24,923 bases of DNA from a virus: positions 1 through 24,923 of the IMG/VR virus record IMGVR_UViG_3300030688_000112; one strand, written 5' to 3'. The notes beneath the pieces are model-generated. The model was not told where the DNA came from, did not search any database, and saw only the letters and a program-made list of their open reading frames with translations. Shown here one piece after another: positions 12,587-18,946 of this stretch; the first letter of the stretch is position 1; the number at the start of each line of letters is the position of its first letter. Position numbers and translations under genes: made by a program.

Positions 12587-12775
12587 TCACTCCGCCGGCT
12601 TTACCTTCGCCTTAGCGAAATACAGCGATCCACCAAAACGACCGACACGGAAAAAATGAAGCGCGCCGACTCGCTTGTAAGATGCTTTAGGGAAAGCAAT
12701 CGGCGCGATGTATCCGGCGGCAAAAAAGGAAAGTCCCGACAGAACAGCGATGTGGGGAAGGAAGGAATTCAACAT
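12587..12775 (-). CDS. Small protein with N-terminal hydrophobic segment (62 aa)
   Basis: The ATG (12775-12773) overlaps the TAA of the upstream gene (TAATG) and follows GGAG. The N-terminus MLNSFLPHIAVLSGLSFFAAG is a single hydrophobic segment (membrane or signal-anchor). The rest is basic with 'YKRVGALHFFRVGRFGGSLYFAKAK'. That pattern (RRGALRFLRIGRFGFSF) occurs in small phage proteins I have seen, with no known role. It is translationally coupled to the gene upstream and followed by element copy 4. Confidence 0.72.
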   Translation of the reverse strand: MLNSFLPHIAVLSGLSFFAAGYIAPIAFPKASYKRVGALHFFRVGRFGGSLYFAKAKVKPAE

Positions 12776-13122
12776 TATACGGACTCCAAATGGCGGATCG
12801 AGACGGAGGGGGAAACGAAGTCAGCAACGCCAGACGCGTGAACAATCATCACGCTATTTTGGCGTGTGGCGTGCCCATAGAACCGGGCGATGGACTCCAA
12901 TTTGGCGGAGTTGTCCGCCGAGTCTTCCATCGCAATGTCATACCTAACAGATGGTTCGATATAGACTTGACCGGTGGAGTCATCGCGCCATCCGCCGGAC
13001 ACTGCCAAGGCGGAAAATCCGCCGAACGAGTCGATTAGGCAAAGCTTCAAAGCATGATGGAAGTCGTTTAGCTCGACTCCATCATTGTCATGTGTGGGAA
13101 GGATTAAAGAGGCGATACGCAT
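12775..13122 (-). CDS. Conserved phage protein, 'SLILPT-DNDG' family (115 aa)
   Basis: The start is ATG 13122-13120 (MRIASLILPTHDNDGVELND), with AAGG upstream. A longer frame to 13185 would begin without a ribosome site. The sequence has 'HHALKLCLIDSFGGFSALAVSGGWRDDSTGQVYIEPSVRYDIAMEDSADNSAKLESIARFYG'. This order (LILPT-DN-G-..-H-ALK-.L---FGGFTA--G-GGW-..-G-.Y-EPV--Y-VAM) is a family common in phages, function unknown. It is the first gene of the leftward block. Downstream genes are separated by the switch elements, except for the next, which is coupled by TAATG. Confidence 0.8.
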   Translation of the reverse strand: MRIASLILPTHDNDGVELNDFHHALKLCLIDSFGGFSALAVSGGWRDDSTGQVYIEPSVRYDIAMEDSADNSAKLESIARFYGHATRQNSVMIVHASGVADFVSPSVSIRHLESV

Positions 13123-13178
13123 TTTAAGGCCTTTCTTGTGTCCGCCCGTTTGGCGTGAGTGCAATCTAGGCTTACCAT

Positions 13179-13189
13179 AAAACATGCGT
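13179..13189 (-). promoter_or_regulatory. ACGCATGTTTT box between the two small-gene blocks
   Basis: On the minus strand the box ACGCATGTTTT (13189-13179) is identical to the one at 460-470. It lies 57 bases upstream of the ATG at 13122, but no good -35/-10 follows at the usual distance. On the plus strand TTGACG (about 13207-13212) with a weak -10 is a possible promoter for the rightward block. Confidence 0.35.
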
Positions 13190-13278
13190 CAAGCTAATTT
13201 AATCGCTTGACGTTAGAAAAAATTACGCTGTATGGTCTGATCACGCCAAACCGGCGGAACCTGTTAAGGCAGAATGAC

Positions 13279-13596
13279 ATGTCAAAAATCGCTTATGATA
13301 ACAAATCCCACAAGCGAGTCCGCCGGATCGCGATCCGTGCGAAGGAAGCAATTCGCACCATGGCAATCCGCACCGCTCCCGAGCCCGTAGAACCGGCGGA
13401 GTCACTCCGCCGCACCGTCCGGCGCGCAATGTTTGCCGCTGGCATGGCACTATGCGCCACGCTCGCTATCGGCGCCCATAATGCTGAAGCACGTGGCGGA
13501 AACAACGGTCACTCTGGAAAGCATGCTGCCAAGGCGGAGTCCTACTCGGCCGGAAAATCCGCCGTTGCTTCGTTCCGCGAACATTTCCAGCATTAG
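13279..13596 (+). CDS. Small secreted or membrane-anchored basic protein (105 aa)
   Basis: The start is ATG 13279 with AAGG upstream (MSKIAYDNKSHKRVRR). Residues 1-50 are basic. Residues ~50-72 'MFAAGMALCATLAIGAHNAEA' look like a signal or transmembrane segment with an A-x-A cut site (AEA then RGGNNG). The C-terminal part is glycine/histidine/lysine-rich (GGNNGHSGKHAAKAES). It is likely exported or membrane-attached, possibly an envelope-acting moron. The extended basic N-terminus before the hydrophobic stretch is unusual for a signal peptide and raises the option of a cytoplasmic DNA-binding half. Function unknown. Confidence 0.6.
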   Translation: MSKIAYDNKSHKRVRRIAIRAKEAIRTMAIRTAPEPVEPAESLRRTVRRAMFAAGMALCATLAIGAHNAEARGGNNGHSGKHAAKAESYSAGKSAVASFREHFQH

Positions 13597-13604
13597 GAGT
13601 CAAA

Positions 13605-13793
13605 ATGAACGGACTCCAATTGCTACGCGGGATTGCGAGGCTCTTGCTTTGCAATCCTAGCCTAGCCTTCCGGAAAGTATATTTCCGACCGTCATGCGCG
13701 CTTGCTGACGGCGACTATGCGGATTGCACGTCGATTCAGGTTGAGCCGACGATTGACCCAGATGTGACTCCCTATTTCACAATCGAAGGATAA
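13605..13793 (+). CDS. Small hypothetical protein (62 aa)
   Basis: The ATG at 13605 follows TAGGAGTC, a good ribosome site, 8 bases after the previous stop. The protein is MNGLQLLRGIARLLLCNPSLAF, basic and hydrophobic at the N-terminus, with a cysteine pair in the middle (CALADGDYADC). It is acidic at the C-terminus. No family is recognised. The coding call rests on the ribosome site and on the same-strand cluster. Confidence 0.6.
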   Translation: MNGLQLLRGIARLLLCNPSLAFRKVYFRPSCALADGDYADCTSIQVEPTIDPDVTPYFTIEG

Positions 13794-13797
13794 GAAC

Positions 13798-14232
13798 ATG
13801 TCGACTCGTTGCTCTATCACTTGCAAAGATGACTCTGGCGAATTTTCGCTCTATCGTCATTCGGACGGATATCCTGGCACGGAACATGGAGTCCTTGAAA
13901 CGCTTAAAGCGGCATTGTCCTACGCATGGCGCTTGCCACGCTTCGAAGCAGAAGACTTCGCCGCCGCTATCGTTGCCGCGTTAAAAAAACCGGCGTCCGG
14001 ACCATATGCGCAAGGCGGAAATATCTACCTTTCCCATGGTCGGGATTCGCATGGTGACACGGAATATCATTACGAGATCACGCGCCAAGGGAACGGGGTA
14101 AAGGTCCAAAGCTGGACTCCAAACCCTCAGAAGGAGTCTGACTGGGGTAAGCCGCGCGTCTGGAAAAAAGGCGAGTTCGTGATCCTAACGTCCGCCATGC
14201 AATCGCCGATTCCGGAGTCGTCTAATGTCTAA
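13798..14232 (+). CDS. Conserved phage/bacterial protein, 'MSTRC' family (144 aa)
   Basis: The ATG at 13798 starts MSTRCSITCKDDSGEFSLYRHSDGYP. The order 'STRC-I-.KDS-GE--LYRHSDGYPEG...L' defines a widespread family of phage and bacterial proteins of unknown function that I recognise. The first ~45 residues and the G-I-YLSHGRD and EYHYEI blocks fit. A C-terminal basic part follows. There is no signal or membrane segment. It is four bases after the preceding stop and its end overlaps the next gene by 8 bases. Confidence 0.85.
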   Translation: MSTRCSITCKDDSGEFSLYRHSDGYPGTEHGVLETLKAALSYAWRLPRFEAEDFAAAIVAALKKPASGPYAQGGNIYLSHGRDSHGDTEYHYEITRQGNGVKVQSWTPNPQKESDWGKPRVWKKGEFVILTSAMQSPIPESSNV

Positions 14233-14890
14233 TCGCAGGGTCAACCCCGACTCCTATTTTCACCGCGATTGCATGGCGATCGTCAATGCCGCAATCGACA
14301 ATCCGGACATTGTCGCCAGAACGGCAACCTTTACGCTTTGCACAATCCGCCAATGGTTCGCGCTTGTCCCGCCGCAATTGACGGACATCGATCGGAACGG
14401 CGCCGAATCCACATTTCTATTCGGCTCGAAGCGTGGCGGATGGCTTTACGTGCAAGAACACAAACGCGAATTGCTCAAGAACGTTCAATCCTACCACGCT
14501 GGCAAGCTTGATCTAGAAGGCTTGATCCTGCGATTCCTCGCCATTCCAGGACTCGGAATCGTCAAGACAAGCTTTCTGGCACAAATGCTGGTAGGCGATG
14601 GTGCGTGCCTTGATATGCACAATCTCGAAGCGCTCGGGTTGCCGGATACCACATTCCGCCTGTCCAAAGGACTCAAGGTTGCAAACGTTGTCAAACGTAT
14701 CGCGACCTATAACGCAGTGTGGCGCGCACACGGCGACTCCGCGTATTGGTGGGACACATGGTGCGACACGCTTGCAGCACGGTCGGGCGCACGCATGGGA
14801 CGCACGCTCGGGTGGATTGCGGACAGGATCGGCAACGGCGCCGAAGTGTCCGCACTGCACCGTGTGGCAGTGCTAGGCGAGGAGTCTTAA
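14225..14890 (+). CDS. HhH (helix-hairpin-helix) DNA glycosylase-like protein
   Basis: The ATG at 14225 overlaps the previous gene by 8 bases. The 221-aa protein is basic. Residues ~98-128 read 'LILRFLAIPGLGIVKTSFLAQMLVGDGACLDMHN', a helix-hairpin-helix (PGLG-.K--F) followed by a G-CLD-HN signature. This is as in phage proteins of the HhH-GPD/EndoIII-like type. The conserved D of CLD and the HN pair could form the catalytic pocket, but the full glycosylase fold is not proven. It might remove or process modified bases. Genes downstream: a tiny membrane ORF. Confidence 0.72.
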   Translation: MSNRRVNPDSYFHRDCMAIVNAAIDNPDIVARTATFTLCTIRQWFALVPPQLTDIDRNGAESTFLFGSKRGGWLYVQEHKRELLKNVQSYHAGKLDLEGLILRFLAIPGLGIVKTSFLAQMLVGDGACLDMHNLEALGLPDTTFRLSKGLKVANVVKRIATYNAVWRAHGDSAYWWDTWCDTLAARSGARMGRTLGWIADRIGNGAEVSALHRVAVLGEES

Positions 14891-14964
14891 TGGGGAAAAT
14901 CATTGCGGCAATGATCGAACTAGCAGGACTCTTCCTGCTATGGCTGATATTCCGGAACGCGTGA
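14890..14964 (+). CDS. Tiny membrane protein (24 aa)
   Basis: The ATG overlaps the previous TAA (TAATG) and GGCGAGGAGT lies upstream. The peptide MGKIIAAMIELAGLFLLWLIF is one hydrophobic helix with a basic tail, a typical small single-pass membrane protein. It may be a holin-like or regulator-type peptide, but the evidence is only coupling and hydrophobicity. Confidence 0.6.
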   Translation: MGKIIAAMIELAGLFLLWLIFRNA

Positions 14965-14972
14965 CACTGGCA

Positions 14973-15000
14973 ACGCTAGACGGATCGATCCGTCTAGCGT
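14973..15000 (+). terminator. Palindromic terminator of the rightward small-gene block
   Basis: ACGCTAGACGGATC and its complement form a 28-base perfect palindrome, 8 bases after the last stop. GTGTCAATCTT follows, so it can stop transcription rightward. It has the CTAGACG core in common with the terminator at 11190-11210 at the other end of the island. Confidence 0.65.
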
Positions 15001-15030
15001 GTCAATCTTGAGACGATGAAAAGAAGCGTA

Positions 15031-15074
15031 ACGCATCTTTTTATGGCGACAAGGTGGACAGGCGAGCGTATAAC
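15031..15074 (+). promoter_or_regulatory. Promoter of the small gene at 15102
   Basis: The box ACGCATCTTTTT (15031-15042) is followed by GCGACA (15046-15051), a 17-base spacer and TATAAC (15069-15074), a 5-of-6 -10. Start of transcription near 15081 is 21 bases ahead of the ATG. The -35 is poor, so the box may help recruit polymerase. Confidence 0.5.
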
Positions 15075-15101
15075 TACCTGACTGAACCGGAGAAAACCCA
15101 A

Positions 15102-15266
15102 ATGATTTCATTCCGCGTAACGGCCCAATGCTTCTTTAGTGTCTCGCGCTTTGAGCGCGTGTTCCGAGCGGCAACAACGGCTGACGCATTCCGCGCCGCA
15201 ACGCGCGACATGAGCGAGTCCGGAATGGACGCGCGCTATTACGTGTCGAACGTGCGACCGGCCTAG
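15102..15266 (+). CDS. Small hypothetical protein (54 aa)
   Basis: The start is ATG 15102 with GGAG 9 bases upstream (MISFRVTAQCFFSVSRFERVF). An in-frame start at 15054 would lie upstream of the predicted transcript start. The protein is basic, with FF/SR motifs and 'ATTADAFRAATRDMSESGMDARYYVSNV'. No family is recognised. It is the last gene of the island and stands alone with its own promoter. Confidence 0.6.
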   Translation: MISFRVTAQCFFSVSRFERVFRAATTADAFRAATRDMSESGMDARYYVSNVRPA

Positions 15267-15444
15267 AAAGGCTAGGCGCTTCGCTATCCGAACTGTGGGC
15301 GGGGGGCAACGTCTAAGCAACCTGCCCTTGTCTCATCCCTGGAGATTCGTCTAGGGACCCGAGACGGGATACCGGGTGGCGCCGTCCTGTGCTACTCTCA
15401 CCTCGGATATGGCGCGGTGTATTTTTTATATTTCGATATTTTCT
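15267..15444. other. Gene-free spacer between island and HNH gene
   Basis: About 180 bases with no credible gene. It has a small stem GCCTAG-AAAGG-CTAGGC right after the gene at 15266 (weak terminator) and a CGTCT...GGGACCC...AGACG imperfect palindrome at 15348-15367. This is the first GGGACCC of the series that runs to 20.4 kb. Confidence 0.5.
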
Positions 15445-16644
15445 TCAGGGAACCACTCGGGTAGCCATACAATTATATAGCCACCGTATCTCGTGTATAT
15501 TTATTTTATTAGATTTTTTGTTATTATCTCTTTCGGGAACAATCCTGAGATTGCCCTGGACGTGCAGACCAGTTACAGGCCAACTATCCTCTCCGTCCGT
15601 CACGATACCTTTCAGAGGGATGATGTGGTCGACGTTGTTCTGCCAGCCGGTTATGTTGGAGAGAGCGCGAGACTCTAGATAAATCTCAGACATCTCGATA
15701 AGCGAAGCCCACGCAGGTATCTGCCTCTTGTCGTATCCTGGCTTCTTCCATTTCAACTTAACAGCGTCTCTCGCTGGAGACGGGGAGCCCCATTCGCTGT
15801 TGTATTCCCGATTTTTCGTTAGCACTCTATCAGCATATAAGGGATCGAGTTCTCTCCTTTCCTGGACTCTTCTTCTGCGTCTCTTCTCGTTTTCTTTATT
15901 CTTCTCTGGATTATTAAGTTTCCATCTCCGGTTGTGTGCCATTATTTTGGCTATTTGACTCTCGGATAATTCCGAGAAAGGTTTTTTCTTCTTATTCTTC
16001 TTTCTAGACTTTATGTTCCGACACTCCACACATGTGTTCTTGGTAACTGTCCTCTCTGATACGTGACCATACACGCAAGGAAGCCCGGTGAAATAGCGCA
16101 CCAACCCGCGCTCTCTCGCAGAGCCTGCACCGAATATATGCGGAAGTGGGTTGTCACATGTGAACCTTGAACTCTCCGCCACCCGGCTGCGGGGGAGCGC
16201 CGCATCAAACAATCCGTCCAGCGGATCATCGACAGGAACCATAGGAGGAACCACACGGAGTTTCTTCCCTAGCTTGACCTCGTGGTGCGTCAATCGCGTG
16301 CATTCACAGCACACGCCTCCATTCGTATATCGAGCCGCCATGTGCCCATAGATGCAGGGCGTCCCAGTGAAATAGCGCTTAGCGCCAAGTTCAATGGCGG
16401 TATCTTTAGTCGTCGGGAGGGTTGTCTTGTCCTCTACAGGACGGAACTTTGGGACGTAGTTATCACGCCGATATTCGCGCATCCTAACGAGTCTCCGCTC
16501 TCTCGCAGCAGGCGACTCCACCTTCGTAGGCTCGTAAGAACCTTGATAGCACTTTACGCACGCGTTTGTGGCGGCGTATCTACCTGCGTTGTGACCATTC
16601 GGGCATGCCTCTCCCGTGTAAATCCTGGCGCCGTCATCCGTCAC
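15445..16644 (-). CDS. HNH endonuclease with three N-terminal Cys/His modules
   Basis: The gene starts with GTG (16644) behind GGAAGG at 9 bases. The 399-aa protein has three copies of a treble-clef-like module: CPNGHNAGRYAATNACVKC, CIYGHMAARYTNGGVCCEC and CVYGHVSERTVTKNTCVEC (near residues 14, 95 and 190), each with a preceding YFTG-PC or IYTGEAC. A lysine-rich linker follows. The C-terminal HNH-like domain has 'VDHIIPLKGIV' and 'VTGLHVQGNLRIVPERDNNKKSN'. Such multi-Cys HNH proteins are typical phage homing or free-standing endonucleases. It lies alone, leftward, with lower GC than its neighbours, which hints at recent insertion. The target site and activity are unknown. Confidence 0.82.
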   Translation of the reverse strand: MTDDGARIYTGEACPNGHNAGRYAATNACVKCYQGSYEPTKVESPAARERRLVRMREYRRDNYVPKFRPVEDKTTLPTTKDTAIELGAKRYFTGTPCIYGHMAARYTNGGVCCECTRLTHHEVKLGKKLRVVPPMVPVDDPLDGLFDAALPRSRVAESSRFTCDNPLPHIFGAGSARERGLVRYFTGLPCVYGHVSERTVTKNTCVECRNIKSRKKNKKKKPFSELSESQIAKIMAHNRRWKLNNPEKNKENEKRRRRRVQERRELDPLYADRVLTKNREYNSEWGSPSPARDAVKLKWKKPGYDKRQIPAWASLIEMSEIYLESRALSNITGWQNNVDHIIPLKGIVTDGEDSWPVTGLHVQGNLRIVPERDNNKKSNKINIHEIRWLYNCMATRVVP

Positions 16645-16724
16645 TTTAGCTTACCTTCCAAGACACAGGACCCCACGGGGGACCCGAGGATTCACATCTT
16701 CAGTTTTTCATAGGTCGAAACACC

Positions 16725-16742
16725 AATACAAAATTTTGTATT
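16725..16742. repeat. 18-bp AT-rich perfect palindrome
   Basis: AATACAAAATTTTGTATT lies in the 113-base gap between the HNH gene and the leftward SLOG gene, 80 bases upstream of the HNH GTG. It is followed on the plus strand by TTTAAATT. It may be a protein-binding site or a weak terminator for the leftward operon. The flanking sequence has no other gene. Confidence 0.6.
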
Positions 16743-16757
16743 TTTAAATTATCGGCT

Positions 16758-17171
16758 TCACAAGGACCCACCCCACCCATACAGTTCGTATCTCAGATCA
16801 ATGCACGGGATACCGAATCTCTTCGTCTGGAGGATCATGTTCCTGGTCCCTCGATCTCCTGGGAACGCCACCACAACGTCGGGGGACCCACGGACGATCA
16901 TCTGCACATTGCGACGGGACCCAGCCGACATACCATGTCCGGTCCAATCAGCCTTCATGTCCACCAGTTCCACGTATCTGGAGATCGCCCACAGCTTCGC
17001 CATCCGATCAGCGCCGCGCGCCTCACCCTCGATCAGATGCGTGATCTTGTGGCGGCGATATAGCTCGTCGAGGACGGCAGTCACTCTCTGCCAGTTGCCG
17101 TAATCCCGTCCACCCGTGACGAGCACACGATCGCCTAGGGGACAGTCAGGTGGGAGCATCAGGGGACCCAT
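16758..17171 (-). CDS. SLOG-superfamily (DUF2493/YspA-like) protein
   Basis: The protein (137 aa from ATG 17171; an internal ATG at 17159 is also possible) has the SLOG/Rossmann order: 'DRVLVTGGRDYGNWQRVTAVLDELYRRHKITHLIEGEARGADRMAKLWAISRYVELVDMKADWTGHGMSAGSRRNVQMI' and 'VVVAFPGDRGTRNMILQTKRFGIP'. These match the DUF2493/YspA-type pattern (TGGRDY, L-EG-A-GADRMA, ADW-HG--AG--RN--M, AFPG-GT-NM). Such proteins bind nucleotides or nucleotide-derived ligands and occur in phages and toxin/defence loci. The exact ligand is unknown. It is the last gene of the leftward operon. Confidence 0.85.
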   Translation of the reverse strand: MGPLMLPPDCPLGDRVLVTGGRDYGNWQRVTAVLDELYRRHKITHLIEGEARGADRMAKLWAISRYVELVDMKADWTGHGMSAGSRRNVQMIVRGSPDVVVAFPGDRGTRNMILQTKRFGIPCIDLRYELYGWGGSL

Positions 17172-17331
17172 CCGGCGTGGTGTCTTTGAAGAACGCAGCT
17201 ACGTCTTTCCAGGGGCAGTATCTAGATGGAAGCTGGGTCCAGAACTTGATGTCCTCCGCTCCCCAGCCATCCATCAGCGGGACGTCGAGCCCGAAGCATA
17301 CGTCGTCACACTCCGGCATCAAGTTTCTCAT
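17146..17331 (-). CDS. Small hypothetical protein (61 aa)
   Basis: The ATG (17331-17329) overlaps the end of the nuclease-like gene and the frame ends within the start of the SLOG gene. The protein is MRNLMPECDDVCFGLDVPLMDG and 'WGAEDIKFWTQLPSRYCPWKDVAAFF'. It carries conserved-looking W/C residues but no clear zinc pattern, and no clear ribosome site. Its 26-base overlaps at both ends lower confidence. Same strand and continuous spacing support it. Confidence 0.5.
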   Translation of the reverse strand: MRNLMPECDDVCFGLDVPLMDGWGAEDIKFWTQLPSRYCPWKDVAAFFKDTTPDGSPDAPT

Positions 17332-17800
17332 AAACTGAATCGAAGTGACCTCGGATCACCATCCTCCGCAGCGCCGAATAAAGCATCTGTATCTCGGACT
17401 CCTTGGCGCCGATGAACGGTCGACCCGACCTCCATTGAGCATTGCCAGGGACCCCGTGGACGGGCTCTACCCGATTACCGTTGGCGTGCAGAAGGCCCCA
17501 ACCATCCGGTAGATCATCCACGGAAATGATTCCCGGCGGAGACAGATAGAACCGCCAGTCACCAACACCGAGAGAAGGATTGGCACGGAACACCTTCCTC
17601 TTGTCCACCAAGAAATCAGATCGAGAAGCCTTGCACTCGATGAGGATCGAGACACTATGGCGCCAGCCAATCGCGTCCGGCTGTTCTCCAGAAGTGGTTG
17701 GAGTTCGGAACGCGTCGCGAAACACGACCCCGCAATTCTGACGCCACAGCCACTTCTCAGCCAGAGTGACGAGCGACGCGTGGGTAGCATCAACCGGCAT
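17306..17800 (-). CDS. PD-(D/E)XK-type nuclease-like protein (164 aa)
   Basis: The ATG (17800) starts MPVDATHASLVTLAEKWLW. The central 'GEQPDAIGWRHSVSILIECKASRSDFLVDKRKVFR' (residues ~37-71) has the PD...(D/E)xK order, with E and K in IECKAS, followed by D-FL-D-K. The second part 'GDWRFYLSPPGIISVDDLPDGWGLLHAN' is also typical of a phage/bacterial family with this nuclease core (MmcB-like group in my memory). It probably cuts or repairs DNA. The start overlaps the preceding gene's end. Confidence 0.75.
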   Translation of the reverse strand: MPVDATHASLVTLAEKWLWRQNCGVVFRDAFRTPTTSGEQPDAIGWRHSVSILIECKASRSDFLVDKRKVFRANPSLGVGDWRFYLSPPGIISVDDLPDGWGLLHANGNRVEPVHGVPGNAQWRSGRPFIGAKESEIQMLYSALRRMVIRGHFDSVYEKLDAGV

Positions 17801-18158
17801 GCATCAACCCCCACAACGTCCAACCCACCACCACAGCCCCAGCGACGTTCATCGGCATCAACCCCCACATACGCTGTCGCACGGTCAAACCAACCCACAG
17901 CACGGTCGCCATAGCGTAGCACAGGGACCCATGGAGCGTCGTGCTGCCCAGCGCCTGCCCGGTCAGCGTCACGCCCGCTGTGGCAAGCTCCAGGACGCGT
18001 TGCGCACTGATCCACGGGACCCTTGGGCACACCGTCTCGGGCGCAGCACACGCCAAGGCATGGTCAGTCATCACGCTCAGGCGGTAGAACGGCTTGCCAC
18101 ATCGTCCGCAGGCGATGTTCAGGTTCGTTGAAATAAGGTCCCAGTCGACGGTCTTCAT
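17790..18158 (-). CDS. Zinc-finger/membrane protein (122 aa)
   Basis: The start is ATG 18158-18156 (MKTVDWDLISTNLNIACGRC). Residues ~17-38 contain CGRCGKPFYRLSVMTDHALACA, a CxxC...H-x3-C zinc module. The C-terminal half contains two likely membrane segments ('CYAMATVLWVGLTV', 'MNVAGAVVVGWTLWGLMHAG'). The combination suggests a membrane-anchored zinc protein. The stop overlaps the next gene's start by 11 bases. The upstream GTG gene (18155-18322) overlaps the ATG (ATGA). Confidence 0.7.
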   Translation of the reverse strand: MKTVDWDLISTNLNIACGRCGKPFYRLSVMTDHALACAAPETVCPRVPWISAQRVLELATAGVTLTGQALGSTTLHGSLCYAMATVLWVGLTVRQRMWGLMPMNVAGAVVVGWTLWGLMHAG

Positions 18159-18322
18159 GCCGGCACCTCCCAACCACACTCAGAGCACGTCAGCATAACC
18201 ACCACGCAACGAAGACACGGCGCTCGAAGGTGACACGAACAATCGACCGTCTCGGGAACCACCAGTTCACCGGGACACTCAGCTTCAGGGCAGTGATCGC
18301 CTTCAACGAAACGATGGCTCAC
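18155..18322 (-). CDS. Cysteine-rich zinc protein with GTG start (55 aa)
   Basis: A GTG (18322) overlaps the stop of the upstream gene (GTGA) and the stop TGA overlaps the next ATG. The 55-aa product has cysteines in CPEAECPGEL, DCSCHLRAPCLRC and LTCSECGWE. 'DCSCHLRAPCLRC...CSECGWE' matches small phage zinc proteins I have seen (multiple CxxC / C-C-H pairs). GGGGGAGG lies upstream, though very close to the GTG. Between two coupled genes, this small frame closes an otherwise 160-base gap, which supports it. Confidence 0.65.
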   Translation of the reverse strand: MSHRFVEGDHCPEAECPGELVVPETVDCSCHLRAPCLRCVVVMLTCSECGWEVPA

Positions 18323-18585
18323 GCCTCCCCCATCCCCAACGCCATCACCCGCGTCTTATTCACGTCTATCGTCAACGGGATCATTTCCGGACTGATCGTC
18401 CGAATCACAACCACACCCCCACCAATCAGCAGCGCCAGTTCTTCCGGCGTCGGGCGCCACACTGAGAGCGTCGCATGGGACAGCTTCCACGCTCCGAACG
18501 GGCGGAACACGCCATACTCTTCGTGGTCCCACCCTTCCGGAACACGGACTATATCAGTGGCTTGGGCGAAGATTTCTGGGGTCAT
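18319..18585 (-). CDS. Hypothetical protein, paralogue of the 18601-18825 gene (88 aa)
   Basis: The ATG (18585-18583) follows GGGAAGG. The protein is MTPEIFAQATDIVRVPEGWD, with the C-terminal part 'LSVWRPTPEELALLIGGGVVVIRTISPEMIPLTIDV'. This is similar to 'SRWEPTREELAVLMEGGSVELWVVGCQPPVNLVV' in the next upstream gene (W-.PT-EELA-L--GG-V...P-.-L-V). Both appear to be a small family with a beta-rich C-terminal domain. I do not know a function. The stop overlaps the next gene by 4 bases. Confidence 0.7.
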   Translation of the reverse strand: MTPEIFAQATDIVRVPEGWDHEEYGVFRPFGAWKLSHATLSVWRPTPEELALLIGGGVVVIRTISPEMIPLTIDVNKTRVMALGMGEA

Positions 18586-18600
18586 ATGGGGCCTTCCCTG

Positions 18601-18825
18601 TTACGCGTGAGGAGCCACGACGAGATTCACCGGAGGTTGACAACCAACGACCCAGAGTTCGACCGAGCCACCTTCCATGAGGACAGCAAGCTCCTCCCTG
18701 GTAGGTTCCCAGCGAGACACGCAGCAACCGTCAGTCACTCGGATGTGGAGCGGACGAACGGTGTCCTCCATCCCAGTCGGCGGAATCATCTTGTGTGTTG
18801 TGCCTTCGATACGGAGAGGAATCAT
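18601..18825 (-). CDS. Hypothetical protein, paralogue of the 18319-18585 gene (74 aa)
   Basis: The start is ATG 18825 (MIPLRIEGTTHKMIPPTGM) with GGAG 10 bases upstream, directly after the stop of the small membrane ORF. A longer frame to 18894 overlaps that ORF and is not credible. The conserved part is 'RWEPTREELAVLMEGGSVELWVVGCQPPVNLVV', shared with the next gene. Shorter N-terminal region than its paralogue. I know similar sequences in phages, function unknown. Confidence 0.72.
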   Translation of the reverse strand: MIPLRIEGTTHKMIPPTGMEDTVRPLHIRVTDGCCVSRWEPTREELAVLMEGGSVELWVVGCQPPVNLVVAPHA

Positions 18826-18826
18826 G

Positions 18827-18946
18827 CTAAGTATTCTCCATCTGTGGCGTATAGACAGGTCGATCGCGTTGGGGACCAGACAGGAAGCCGGCAACTATCG
18901 CGAGCACATAGACGAGCGCGAAGATGTCAGCTTCCTTCTCGCTCAT
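18827..18946 (-). CDS. Small single-pass membrane protein (39 aa)
   Basis: The ATG (18946) overlaps the upstream stop (ATGA), and the stop at 18827-18829 is followed by the next ATG after one base. The peptide is MSEKEADIFALVYVLAIVAG followed by FLSG and a short charged tail. One hydrophobic helix (residues 8-22) makes it a single-pass membrane miniprotein. The tight coupling on both sides is the main evidence. Confidence 0.65.
   Translation of the reverse strand: MSEKEADIFALVYVLAIVAGFLSGPQRDRPVYTPQMENT

Noticed and set aside
16282-16713. 143-aa plus-strand frame opposite the HNH gene
   Set aside because: It is the complement of the Cys/His-module region of a well-supported HNH gene, so it is a shadow frame.
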